Source: Primulina eburnea (lineage: Eukaryota; Streptophyta; Magnoliopsida; Lamiales; Gesneriaceae). Taken from it: a stretch of DNA of 64,000 nucleotides. This document shows, in pieces, positions 46,407 to 57,790 of the stretch (the stretch's first letter is position 1; every line of letters starts with the position of its first letter). The stretch lies in contig NC_133117.1 in assembly GCF_022965805.1 (NCBI RefSeq), forward strand, positions 9,510,183 to 9,574,182, written 5' to 3'. The translations under genes and the position numbers were made by a program. The notes beneath the pieces are model-generated. The model did no database searches. It was not told where the DNA came from and saw nothing but the letters and a program-made list of their open reading frames with translations.

Positions 46407-47514
46407 GCAATTTTCTTTTCTTAAAATTGCTTGTATCTTTATTTTTCACAACATAAAATTGCTTCCATTGAACTTTGTTATCTCGTACCTTCCCGTCATT
46501 ATGTCTACAACAATTTTAGTAGACTGTACAAAATAATCCCGCCTTAAATAAAAAATCTCCGAAAATCTTTTCTGATGTGGAAGATCAGTCTAGACTGCAA
46601 CCACAAAGCATACTCAGAATTTTAAGAAATTTTAAACCAAGGCTCTGATACCACTTGTTGGTCCCACGTACGGAATTTGAGATAATAAAACCCGAAAATA
46701 AAGAATAAACTGGACACAGAGATTTACGTGGAAAACCCTTAAAAATTATTAGGGTAAAAACCACGGACAAGATGAAAAGAATTTCACTATAATATTTTGT
46801 GGTGTACAACTCACTCACTGTGTTTCCAAAGAGAACACACACTCTCTTAATACAGGAGAACAAACACCTCACAAATATTATAGAACTAAGCACTCAAATG
46901 CTTATAAGATGAGAGAAAACTCGAAGAAGGGATGATTTCAGAATGAAGGAATGAATCTCTATTTATAGAGCCCCTTGACCGTGTGAAGACGCGTCCCGTG
47001 AAATTTCCTTGAAGCTTCCTCCAACCACGTTTTCAATTCTTCAAAGTATGCAAACCAAATTTGTCAACTTTGATTATTCCACCCGACATGCATTTATTGC
47101 ATGTCTTCTACCGACAAGTGGTAATGGTGCAACTCAAATCTTTTAAACTGCACAGCATCTCAAGCACCATGGTTCGATCACTTTACTAAACAAAGACAAT
47201 TATTGCACCCAACATAAACTCTCATAGGTTGAAATGCCACGAAATTTTAGACAAAATCGAAAGGTTGTTTTTTTTTTTTTTGAAATGATCACTTCTCCTC
47301 CCAGGAACTCTAGCCGCCTTTCTCCCGTATCTTTTGTGTGGAAAAGAGGAATTCCCTCCATTTATTTGGTCACCTTCTTTTCTTTTTAAATTATTTTTTC
47401 TCAGTTTTTAATATAAAATACTTTTAAACACATTGGAACATTTAAAATTAAATAAATATTTAAAGAAATTAAAATAATAAAATGTGACTAATTAAATAAA
47501 TTCGCTCGAGGCTT

Positions 47515-48600
47515 TGTGGGGATTTGGGCATTAAAATTAAGGACCACTGGTGAAGTCCTTGAGCAAATCGTACTAAATCTCCAACCCATAAAAGAGATGT
47601 AAGACATTAATTGTAGTCAATCTAGTAAAGAGTCTTAAAACCACGAAATTTATGGCCCAAAAAAGACAATATATTTGTGGGTTGAGTCGTGACATTTGGT
47701 ATCATACTTAGTGGGCGGCCTTGATGGAGGGCAGGCCGGACAAGGCCGTTCAATTATTTTTATGAAAACTATAATTTCTATATAATTTTAGTTAATCACA
47801 AAAAATATATAAAAAATACAGTAATTGAGAACATATCATAAGTTCATCTATTCCTTCTTTCATTTCGTTCAAGGTTTCTCAAAATTTTCATCTCCAATTC
47901 TTCGTCGTCTGCGCATTTCACACACATTAGGTCTATTAAATTAAATCGAGAGAGAATCGAGAATAGATTTGTGACATATAAAGAAACATTTGCCAGTTAA
48001 AATTATTGAAATCTTATTTAATGAGTCAAAAGAGATTGAATGATTTAGTGATCATTTGCATTGAATTTTTTTATGATACTTTATATGATTATATAATTGA
48101 TGACTTTGCTTAAAAATTTACAAGAAGTTGTAATAGTATTGATTGTTGAATAAGTTATTTTGAGAAATAATACAAAACACTATTTCTAATAAGTAGTTTT
48201 TCAACTATATATTATGGTTTACTTTGATTATGATATTAAATTATTTTATTTATTGTATACATATATTTCACTTTTCAAGTTAATCCGAGAGAACACATAT
48301 TTCTGGCTTCGGCCGGTGTCTCATTTTTCTTAGGACCGCCTTTGATCATAGAGACTCCATATGGCAGACTGAAGGTGGGAAAAACCTCATGGAAGATGCT
48401 AAATCCGAAATGGTGGGTGAAGGACCATTGGTGAAGTTCTTAGACAAATCTCACATCGCAAACCCATGAGAAAGATATTGAGTATTTAAGTTGGAATGTA
48501 TCAATCCCAGGTAATGCATTTTAAAATCGTAATACCCTTAGGGCAAAACATCAAATATTATTTGTGGGTTGGGTCCACACACACACACATATATCTAGAA
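47515..48600 (+). repeat. TRIM/LARD-like element with diverged LTRs
   Basis: Two diverged direct repeats (about 47540-47694 and 48414-48580) share aaggaccactggtgaagtcc / aaggaccattggtgaagttc at the start and atatttgtgggttg near the end. After the first copy comes tttggtatcatac, resembling the initiator-Met primer site; before the second is a purine-rich ggtgggaaaaac. No coding sequence inside. Ends and target duplication were not resolved. Confidence 0.5.
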
Positions 48601-48639
48601 GATCAGATGCTTGTTGTTTTAACAAAACATATAGTTACT

Positions 48640-48800
48640 GATAACGGTGTAACTCACATATTTTTTAAACTATGTAACAACTAAAGCGCAAAGTTTCGAT
48701 CGCTCTTCCAACCTGGATAATTATTGCATTTCAATAATTGCATTTCTTGTAATCATTGAGATTCGAACCTGTTACCTTGAATCTGATATAAATTGTTTAC
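48640..48800 (-). repeat. Partial relic of the 41.8-kb TRIM family
   Basis: It shares an ordered series of phrases with the TRIM: ggtgtaactcac, ttttttaaact, gttcgatcgctcttccaac, aataattgcat, attcgaacc. It covers most of the LTR and the internal part but lacks the second LTR. Heavily diverged. Confidence 0.5.
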
Positions 48801-49445
48801 AATGAATGCAATTATTGAGAGATAAATTTTTATGATGTAATAATTGTTTCTGTTGGGAGAACAATCATGTTTTTGGAGTATAAATTTTTCCTAAAATAAT
48901 GCCAGCGGCGTTTAATTTTTTTTATTAAATACCGTTGGGATTGATGTAAGAAGTTAAATTATGGTATGAGAATTGTCATGGTAAGTTTAGGAACTTTTTA
49001 TTATTAAAAGCCTTCTAAAAATCATGATATTTGGAAGTAAATCCACATGGTACAAGTTTAGAATTTAGATGCTAAACCTTAAGGATGAGGAAATTCGAGA
49101 AATTGTCCCAAGTCATTAAGAAGTTTTGGATTCTTGAATTTATGAGGTTGGCCATTTTAACGAATTGCTAATTCAGATAATTGAGAAATAGTCAAAATTC
49201 AATGTGGTGATGATTTGAGAGTATAGTTGTTATAATGACTTCTATTTTTTATTTTGAGATTAAGCGAAAATATGTGTTTGTATTGTACTCGTTTAAACTC
49301 TTTTGGTTGTATAACTTTGAATTATAATGGTCTGAGATACGAGAGTTCATATCAAATATGACAATCTATAAACTAAAAAATACTAATTTGTTGATGACCT
49401 TGCATGAGTTCAAAATGTGTTATCAATGAACAAAGTATTAAGTTT
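48801..49445. other. Intergenic AT-rich DNA, nothing recognised
   Basis: No ORF of interest, no repeat structure and no RNA gene seen by eye. Confidence 0.4.
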
Positions 49446-50951
49446 TGTTGGAACATTTGTGTTTTGGTGTTAAAAAATGATTTAAAGCAAAAGCTAAATT
49501 GAGTCATCTGAACCGAACGGAACTGACTGTGTCCACAAGCTAAAATGGTTTACCTAAACTAGACTAGTCAAACAAAACTGACCCAGACCTAAATTGAATT
49601 ATATCAAATCATTTTTTATCAAGTTAACAGTTTAGAGATTATCATTCATTCTCAAGGACATCGGTTTACACTAGATGTTAAATTGATTATTGGATAAGTT
49701 TTTCCGTTTTGCTGACGCAACCGAATCCAAGCACACTACATTTTGTACGGATGTCAGAGAATGATGATCTAGACAAAAGACGCAACAAGAACTATCCTTA
49801 TTTGGAACAAATATTTTGGAAGTTTGTGACCGTTATAGTTTGAAACATATACATAGAGATGCAGGTTAGTTGAGATTGTAACACATGTTACAATCCTTTT
49901 ATCAAGAGATTATACGGACAATCATATGATTCAAGCTTTCAAGCTTACAAGCAAAACTGATAATACATTCGAGCGCACTTTACAAAGTTGTATCTGATCA
50001 TCAAGGATCATTAAGTGCTAGAAGAATTTTTTATAATTCATTGTATTCGATTATATTGTTTCTTCGTTCGGTTGAGTAGATTAGGAGTTTCAGTTTTGGC
50101 AGTGTTAACTCCAAACTAAACTGGGTTTTCGCAAATTTCTTGTAAAAATAAAAACCTTCTAGTGTGAGCCTTTCTAAAAAAAAGAAGAGGTGACATAGAA
50201 GCTTGAGTATCAGATCTGATAGAAGAACTTAATTTTTCAAATAAACCTTTTCTACTTTTTTAGAAAGCCAAATAAAACATGAGTTCTCTGCTGTTAGAAC
50301 ACCTCAGTAAAATGAAGTTGTTGAGAGAAGTAATAGAACTCTTAAAGAGACTACTAGAATAATGCTTGCTGATTCTGACTTTTCAAAAAAAAAAAAAATT
50401 GGGCTGAGGCAGTGAACATTGTATGCTATACTCATGCAATACACCATATGAGATCTGACATGGAAAGCAACCGGTGGTATCATATTTCAAAATCTTTGGT
50501 TGCAAATGTTTTATCCACAATAATGGTAAAAATCATCTGATTAATTTTGATGCTAAGTCAGATGAGGGTATTTTTTACGGTTATTCTCGAGTTAGCAAAG
50601 CTTGTCGAGTTTTAACAAAAGAAATTTAAATGTTGAAGAATCTGTGCACATTGTTTTTGAGAAATAATGTCAACTAATCAGTCAAATCATCCAGCTGAAC
50701 TAACCAATCGATTTGAAGAGATGAATCTGGAGGATGAGAGTGAAGATGCTGTCCATATCACCAAAAGGACATTTAAATCTCCAGAGTTTGAGCTGTTTGA
50801 TCAATCAGTTGAACAAGATGGTGTTCCAGTTGACTAGTTTCTTGATGCACAAAGAACAACTGAGAATCAAACAGATGACAACCAAATTGAAGTCAACTCA
50901 ACCGATGCCAACCAAACTTAGCACAACCAAACCGATTCAGTTCAACAAAAC

Positions 50952-52763
50952 TGTAAGGCTCGAGAAGTATCAGCTGTTATGGATGTGAGATTCACAAGTT
51001 GGAGAATGCATGACATTTAAATTGAAATTGTGAGGTTTGGGCCGAAGCCATACCGCACCCGCGGTGTTAGAGATACAGCACCCGCGGTGCATTGAGAAGA
51101 AATTGGTGAATTTGTGCGAAGCCACACCGCACCCGCGGTGCTAACAGGACCGCACCCGCGGTGATGAGACCGCACCCGCGGTCATGCAGGGACCGCACCC
51201 GCGGTCTAAGAATTTCGGAAAATGCAAGATGTGCCGTGGGCACAGCGCACCCGCGCTACTAGTATACCGCACCCGCGGTCTTGCGTGCCAAGTGAAAAAT
51301 AAACCACTTGTCCTTTAACATGCATATATGATATGTGTCTTCTTCCTCTTTCATTTCAGAACCTGAGAGCCGAGGGAATGCTTGGGAGAAAGCTCATGTC
51401 CTTTTTGATTTTCAACTTGTGCTTTTGAATGATTTCGTGTTCCGATTTTAATTCCGAGTGTAGAATTGTGATCCTTGCAACAAGAGCTATTCAAGGATGT
51501 AATTTTCTTCTATTTTCAACATGTTTCAGATTTTAGATGTTGGGGGAAATTATGGTTTGATTTGTGAAAGGTGTTCTTGATATGTTGCACACTATAGAAA
51601 TGCGATCGGAACGATTTTTGGGTAACATATGATGTTATTTCGAATTTTCAGAATGTATTATTGAAGAGTATATAGATTTTCAGAGTTTGAGAAGATTATG
51701 TCATTGATATGATGATGTTGATGAGATTATGGTATTGATATGTGAGTTGTGAATTGGCCAGTACCGAAGAATTACGCTGTTATGCTGTCGAGTTGTACCG
51801 AGATTTATTATTAATTGGAATATGTATTGATTTGAGTTAGAGATTGATATTGTGTGTATCCAAATTGCCATTTCAGAGTTATATTGGCTACATTGGACTC
51901 GAGATTTCGATTACGACACCGACTATTCGACAAGAAAGGTATAATTCATGTGGTCACGGGATTGCACAACTCGATTCAGATTTGATACGAGTTTCCCTAA
52001 ATCACATACTAGATTGTTATTACATTTCATTATGTAATGCCTTGTTTATTGAATTATATTCGAGTCCTGAGATAGGAGATATTGGCAGACTGGCCAAAAC
52101 TAGACGTTTCGGTGTATCGACGCATAGGAGTAGATTTGCTCTATGTGTAGACCCTCGATACAGAGTTGACCGAAGTCTAGGAATAAGACGTACCGTCGCC
52201 CCGATTGGTTGAGTAGGTGACAGACCGTCTTATTCACACCGGGATCCCTAGATTAGAAATGAGTCGAGTCAAGATTTAAATGTTGAATACAGATTTGTAT
52301 TCTTCGACATGTTTAGATTTGCATTCATGTTAATTGATATATGCTATGTTTTTGTATATGATTTATGACATTGCATGCATCCATGTTTTATACTGGGATA
52401 TGTTTCTCACCGGAGTTATCCGGCTGTTGTCGTGTCTGTATGTGTGCATGGCAACAGGTGGGGCAGGATCTGGGTCTCGAGCTAGATGAGAGATTGATGA
52501 TAGCGTGGAGATCTCGGACGTTGAAGATTTGTAGTGTTTCCTACTAGACTTGTATCACTTATGTTGTAGTTGGTATGTAAACACTGGTGTATGGTGGTAC
52601 TAGACAGACATGTATGTACATTATGTTGTTTATTTCAGTTACAGATATGATATGCTTTAGTTATACATTTGAATTAATATTAAAAGCAAATTTTTGACCC
52701 ACATTTTCGAGCAAAGATCTAATTAAATCCCAAAAGAATTGAGTTAGAGCCCGGGTCCCCACA
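50952..52763. mobile_element. 1.8-kb solo LTR
   Basis: It begins tgtaaggctcgag, ends cgggtccccaca, and is flanked by the perfect 5-bp duplication aaaac (50947-50951 and 52764-52768), so it is a complete LTR left after recombination between two LTRs. The terminal dinucleotides are TG and CA. It carries the hairpin cluster at 51052-51279 and a 122-codon ORF at 51844-52212 that has no recognisable product. Length and termini suggest a Ty3/gypsy chromovirus-type LTR, but without internal genes this is inference. Confidence 0.85.
51052..51279. repeat. Cluster of eight short GC-rich hairpin repeats
   Basis: Eight copies of a unit centred on accgc-accc-gcggt lie within 228 bp: 51052, 51075, 51125, 51148, 51168, 51191, 51244 and 51266. 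Most form a 5-bp stem with an accc loop. Copy 3 extends to caccgc/gcggtg and copies 5 and 6 to gaccgc/gcggtc, so the outer pair switches from C-G to G-C. Copy 7 is agcgc-accc-gcgct, changing both sides of an inner pair. Spacers vary in length and sequence. Confidence 0.85.
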
Positions 52764-53028
52764 AAAACAATATTGATGAAACCAATTATAGATGGAACAT
52801 GAATCATATACATAATAGGTAAAACATCTGCTCCGGTGATGACTAGAGGACAAATGATCCATCTATTTTTACACTCTTCCTTCATTTATAACCTTGAACC
52901 TAAAAATATTGAAGAAAATTTAACTAATAGTAGTTGGATTGATGCTATGAAAGAAGAACTAACTCACTAAATTATGTCTAGGACTAGTTCCAAGACATTC
53001 TCATCAATCAGTTATATGAACAAGATGA

Positions 53029-53890
53029 GTGCAGAAGAAAAAACTCAGTGAAGATGGCACAATAGTAAAGAACAAAGAAAGATTAGTTACTCAAAGATTT
53101 AAGCAAGAAGAAAGAATTGACTATGATGAAACATATGCTCCAGTAGTTATATTGGAAGCTATCAAGATATTCTTTGCCTTTGCCTCTTACAATAACTCCA
53201 AAGTGCATCAAATGGATGTAAAGAGTGGATTCTTGAATAAACAACTACAAGAAGAAATTTATGTTAGACAACCACCGTGTTTTATCAACAATTTATTTTT
53301 GATCATGTTTATGAACAAATCTTTATATGGTCTGAAACAGGCTCCAAGAGCTTGGTATCAAACACTATCTAAGTTTCTTATTGAATATGATTTCATTATA
53401 GGCACTATTGATAAGTTTACTAAAGGATGTCATACTTTGTTAGTGTAAATTTATATTGATGACATTATTTTTAGGTCAACTAACCCAAACTATGTGAAAA
53501 GTTTTCTGAACCGATATAAGACAAATTTGAAATAAGTATTATGTGTGAACTAACATTCTTTCTTAGCATGCAAGTGAAACAATTGGATAATGTTATTTAC
53601 ATAGTCAAACTAAGCACAAAGGAACTAATCAAGAAATTTGGAATGGAAACATGTTCCACAATAGCAAACACAATGAGCTCATCAGTTAAACTAGAAAAAT
53701 ATGAAAGAGGAATATCAGATGAGTTAACCATGTATCGAGGCTTAACATGTTCTTTATTGTACCTAACTGCTAGTCGACCATATATTGTCTTTGTTGTCTG
53801 TATGTGTACTCGGTTTCAGTCTGACCGTAAGCAATCTCATTATTTAGCTGCTAAGTGAATTTTTAAATATCTTAAAGGCACATAAAATGT
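53029..53890 (+). pseudogene. Copia RT and RNase H remnant
   Basis: RT is recognisable from EERIDYDETYAPVV, KVHQMDVKSGFLNK, EEIYVRQPPCF and KSLYGLKQAPRAWYQ. A TAA follows where the YVDD box is reached (IYIDDIIFRSTN, about 53450-53480). The connection at 53541-53858 has LTFFLSMQVKQLDN and SLLYLTASRPYIVFVV. It stops abruptly in the LKGT region near 53885, where another unrelated sequence begins. Confidence 0.75.
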
Positions 53891-56090
53891 GAGTCTTGTT
53901 AGGACATCATATTCTCGCACCCAAAATGTAGCGGAAGTTTAAAATTTTTGCTTAGGTGTCGTGTGTTTAAAACTTTCATTCATAGGAAGTTTAGAATCAT
54001 ACCTTTGCGTTCTAAGCGCTGGACTCCAAACTATTCCGGATTTTTGGAGATAGCTCTTCTTGTAAATCTCTACGAACGGATCTTCAATCTTGATCGCCTA
54101 ATTAGCTCTACAATCGAAGAATGTTTTTCTCGTTTGGTTTTGCACTAGAAAATCCAAACGGTTTGTGCGTTGAGATTATAGCCTTCGAATTTCCACATTC
54201 CGGAGTAGGTGCAGCATCGAAAGGACACGATGATGGAAGAAACAAGTGGCCGAAAATTTTCTTCACTTTTTCTCAAGGTGTCCGTGACTTCCATGATTCT
54301 TAATCATGGATTTTGTGCTAATTGATTCTTAATCAATCATTAAAAAATAATTATTGTTTCTTAATCAACAACTAAGCAAAGCCAATTTGCTTTTGTGCCA
54401 AAAATTTTCTTCTAACTTTTACGTAGTTGGCCTTGAAAAGCAAGGGACAAAGGGAAGGAATTTTGGTGATATTATGTGTGCAAAATTATGGTTCGTATTA
54501 TAAGTCCTAGTAGTGTGTGTGTATATATATATATATATATTATATTATTATTTATTATATTATTTGTTTATCAACTTTTGATAACACATGATAAATAATA
54601 ATATATGTACATGTTAGTAGTCATTATTACTAGTACAAAAATTTAATTATTAAATTCCAAACTCACTACATAAATGATTCCGAACTCTTTATAATCTCGA
54701 TCGACGATCCAAGACCGCCGATATATCAAAGATAAAAGTCTTGTTCATGTAATGAAAATAGAAAATTTTGAAAATCAAAATTTTTACTTACCATATTTGG
54801 CAGCTACCAATTATAGTGAACTCCTTCACAAAACAGACAATTTCACTCTTCTTGCTTATTTAACAATAATGCTAACTTCCATTTTTCCATCTTATGGAAA
54901 CAACTCATAAATTTCTTTATAAGCTTCTTGTTTGATCTGCACCAAACTATAGTCGTCAAATTTCAACTTTTTGAAATTTGACCATCTCAACGGGAACACA
55001 AAATCCGATATTTGTTTGAACCTCAATGGTTCAAGGATACAGCTAGCTGTAGGTTTACATCTTCATGTGATTCAAAATAACATTTATATTAGAGTCAATA
55101 AAGCCGGAGCTACATTATTGTGAGAAAATTTGATTTAATGAATAATAATATGTTTTCTCATGTAACTTGAAAAGCTATCTTACTTGTAATAATATTTTTG
55201 ACACATAAAATATAATTTTTAAAATATAGTTTATGTTAATGTCTTAGTATATTGTAAAAAAAAATTATCCATGGTAGAAAATTTATTGTTTTAAATTTAA
55301 ATAAATACCAATTGATTCATATAATAAGAAGAGATACAATATATGTAGTAGATCAACTAAATAATTTTATTTTTACTTCTAACAATTTTAAAAATTGTTT
55401 ATTTGTTTTATATTGATAGTTAACTACCAATCAATATGATAAGTGCCTTTATATTCTTCATGCATTTGTCATCGTTGATCTAAACTATGAAATCAATGAA
55501 ATATACACACACACACACACAAACATCCCTGGTTTCGACATTTTGGACCAGTCTTGGTTTTTACATAAAATGTTGAATAAAACTTCTTAGATCCCTGAAG
55601 TTTACTATTGTTTTACCTTCCGATGATGTCTTCCAGTAGTAACGAAAAATTGATAGGATGATCAAACACACATATTCTCGAAGTTCTTCACCCATTATAT
55701 GCAAAAGAGAGGTGATATTGAACTTCAACCAATTCGCTCTAGAGAATAGGTTTTTAACGATAACATCTAATAAGGCTGTGAGATTTCAGCTAGACTTTTA
55801 TCTCATTGGATTTTTTTACTAAGATTTTAATGAGATACATGCGTGAGAATAGAGATGATAATTCCTCTAAATCCCGACGAAGAATCTGATATCCGACTCG
55901 AATGGAGGAGAGTATGAACAAGATTTTGTACCCGATTAAATAAATGGGTAATCGGTTCGGGTATGGAGATGTTCAGGTATGTGAATGGAGACGGGTTTTA
56001 AAAAATTTTATTTATATCCGACCCGAATACCTGATCAAATTTATATATTTAATAATATATATGTGATTTTTGGTTATGATGTTAATTCTA
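53891..56090. other. Repeat-like and AT-rich intergenic DNA
   Basis: From 53900 to about 54310 the sequence is more GC-balanced and has the look of an LTR or UTR fragment (tgttaggacatcatattctc at its start), but no partner was found. A TA microsatellite lies at 54522-54548 and a CA run at about 55503-55520. From 55880 to 56040, phrases such as ggtaatcggttcgggtatgg and tatccgacccgaatacc suggest the edge of a non-autonomous transposon that leads into the tandem repeats. No gene seen. Confidence 0.45.
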
Positions 56091-57318
56091 ATATGCTTTT
56101 GTTAAATGATATTAGTTTGATGAAATGAAAAAAAATATTAGCGTAGAATTGATGCTATTTTTGTAAGATAATGATGTTATGATAAATTATTTCTAATATT
56201 TTGTTATATTTTCTAATGTTTAATTTGCTAATTTTTATGTTTAATTTTATTTCATTATCGTTCTCAACAATTTAATAAATATTTATCGCATACTCGAAAT
56301 AATTCAAAATTTGAGAAAATACAATTATAAATGATAATAATGTATTTGGGTAAGGTATGGATATCTAATACACCGATGAGTATGATGATAATGAAATTGA
56401 ATACTCGATGAAGATGAGGATGTACATCAAAATAAATATAATAAATGAGGATGAAGACGGAGAATATTAAATCTTACAAAAAGAACCCAACATATTGATA
56501 TGTTTTTGTTGAATGATATTAGTTGGATGAAATGAAAAAAAAATTATTAATATAGAATTGATATTATTTTTGTAAGATAATGATATAATAATAAATTGTT
56601 TTTAATATTTTGTTATTTTTTCTATAATGTTAAATTTGCTAATTTTTATATTTAATTTTATTTTCTTATTGTTTTCAAGAATTTAATAAATATTCATAGT
56701 TCACTCGAAATAATTCAAAATTTGAGAAAATATAATTATATGTGATAGTAAGATATCTGGGTAAGATATGTATATCTAATACTCTGACGATTATTTGGTG
56801 AGGAATAAATTGAATAGCCGACGAAGATGAGGATGTAGACGGAGATAAATATAATAAATGAGAATGTAGACGAAAAATATGGAATCTTACCCATACCCAA
56901 CCCATTGATACACTTTTGTTGAATGATATTATTTAGATTGAATGAAAAATTATTAGTATAGAATTTATTTTATTTTTTTAGGATAATGATGTTAGGATAA
57001 CTTGTTTCTAATATTTTGTCATTTATTCTAAAATGTTTATTTTGCTAATTTTATATTTAATTTTATTTCCTTATAGTTCTTTAACAATTTACTAAATATT
57101 GATAACGTATTCGAAATAATTCAAAATTTGAAAAAAATGCAATTATTAATAGTAATAAGATATTTGAGTAGGTTACTGATATCTAATACTCTGAAAAATA
57201 TGAAAATAATGATGAAATTGAATACTCGATGAAGATGATATAGACGGTGATAAATATGATAAATGAGGACGAAGAAAGAAAATATAAAATTTTACCCAAA
57301 CTCAATTTATTGTCATCC
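56091..57318. repeat. Three tandem copies of a roughly 410-bp AT-rich unit
   Basis: Unit starts are at 56091, 56498 and 56908, each opening ttgttraatgatattag and containing, in the same order, gaattgat.ttatttt, cgaaataattcaaaatttga, ggtaaggtatggatatctaata and a gatgaagatgagga stretch. The period is 407-410 bp. Divergence between units is moderate. No conserved ORF. Confidence 0.8.
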
Positions 57319-57790
57319 CTATGTCTAAAGACATCCAAAGAGGAATATTGTTATATCATAAATGTGAAGATGATCAAATATCAAGGTAATCAGGTAATGA
57401 AAGAAATCATAATCAAATATTTTGAAATATTGTAAAAAAAAAATGTTATTATATTCACATTTTTTTGCAACATCATACTTTAACATGTTTTGGAATTTTT
57501 TGTATCTGTAAATATATCAGACATAATCTTTTTAATAGATTGATTTTGCTTATATTTGCATCATATTTTAGTTAACCTTTAATTTCTTTTACCACATAAA
57601 TATATTTGAGTTGGCAAGCGATTGCATATTCCAAGATCAAATATTTATTTATTTCATTTGTTAGATTTGAAACAAGCGACACTATTTGTGCGTGTATTTG
57701 TGTCTTCCTTTCATGTGAAAATATATAAAAGAGCTTTTCCTTTTTTAGACATAATCGTTATACACACTTTGCCACACATTCTTGAAAATA
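57319..57790. other. 3' flank of the LAMP1-like gene
   Basis: AT-rich, no ORF or RNA gene recognised. It should contain the 3' UTR of the minus-strand carboxypeptidase gene; no unambiguous poly(A) signal was singled out. Confidence 0.4.

Larger units (their letters stand above)
42036..47116 (-). mobile_element. Tork/Tnt1-type copia retrotransposon with both LTRs
   Basis: LTRs 42036-42528 and 46656-47116 begin tgttggtcccacgt and end taccgaca. They are flanked by a perfect 5-bp duplication, agtgg (42031-42035 and 47117-47121). The minus strand has the initiator-Met primer site tggtatcagagcc directly after the right LTR (plus 46641-46653) and a purine tract before the left LTR. The LTRs differ by about 11 substitutions by eye plus a 31-32-base deletion in the right one, so insertion was fairly recent. 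Gene order is Gag, protease, integrase, RT, RNase H, with few lesions. Confidence 0.92.
41779..47214 (-). mobile_element. TRIM retrotransposon, one LTR split by a copia element
   Basis: A miniature LTR element with no coding capacity. The left LTR is 41779-41917 (tgtaggaccgagtgcttacc). A 70-bp internal part carries, on the minus strand, a purine tract (gggagggagatta) and the primer-like tggtattagaacc. The right LTR starts at 41990, is interrupted at 42035 and resumes at 47122 to end cacccaaca at 47214. Flanks taaaa and taaac are a near-perfect 5-bp duplication. Orientation is minus, from primer-site position. Removing the inserted copia leaves an element of about 360 bp. Confidence 0.7.
49446..53890 (+). 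mobile_element. Degenerate plus-strand copia element, split by a solo LTR
   Basis: A possible 5' LTR starts tgttggaacatttg at 49446 and may run to about 50195. Integrase C-terminal coding follows at about 50290-50640 (FKIFGCKCFIHNN, DEGIFYGYSRVSKACRV), then a linker rich in Asn/Thr. The 1.8-kb solo LTR then interrupts. Coding resumes at 52780 and goes through the RT block. Gag, protease and most of integrase are missing, and the 3' end breaks off at about 53890. Stops are frequent, so this is an old fragment. Confidence 0.65.

Noticed and set aside
51052..51279. Short palindromic repeats with spacers, resembling a CRISPR array
   Set aside because: Units are only 14-16 bp, spacing is irregular, there are no cas genes, and the setting is a plant retrotransposon LTR.
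51844..52212. 122-codon plus-strand ORF
   Set aside because: It lies wholly inside the solo LTR, has no recognisable domain, and its composition fits LTR sequence read by chance.
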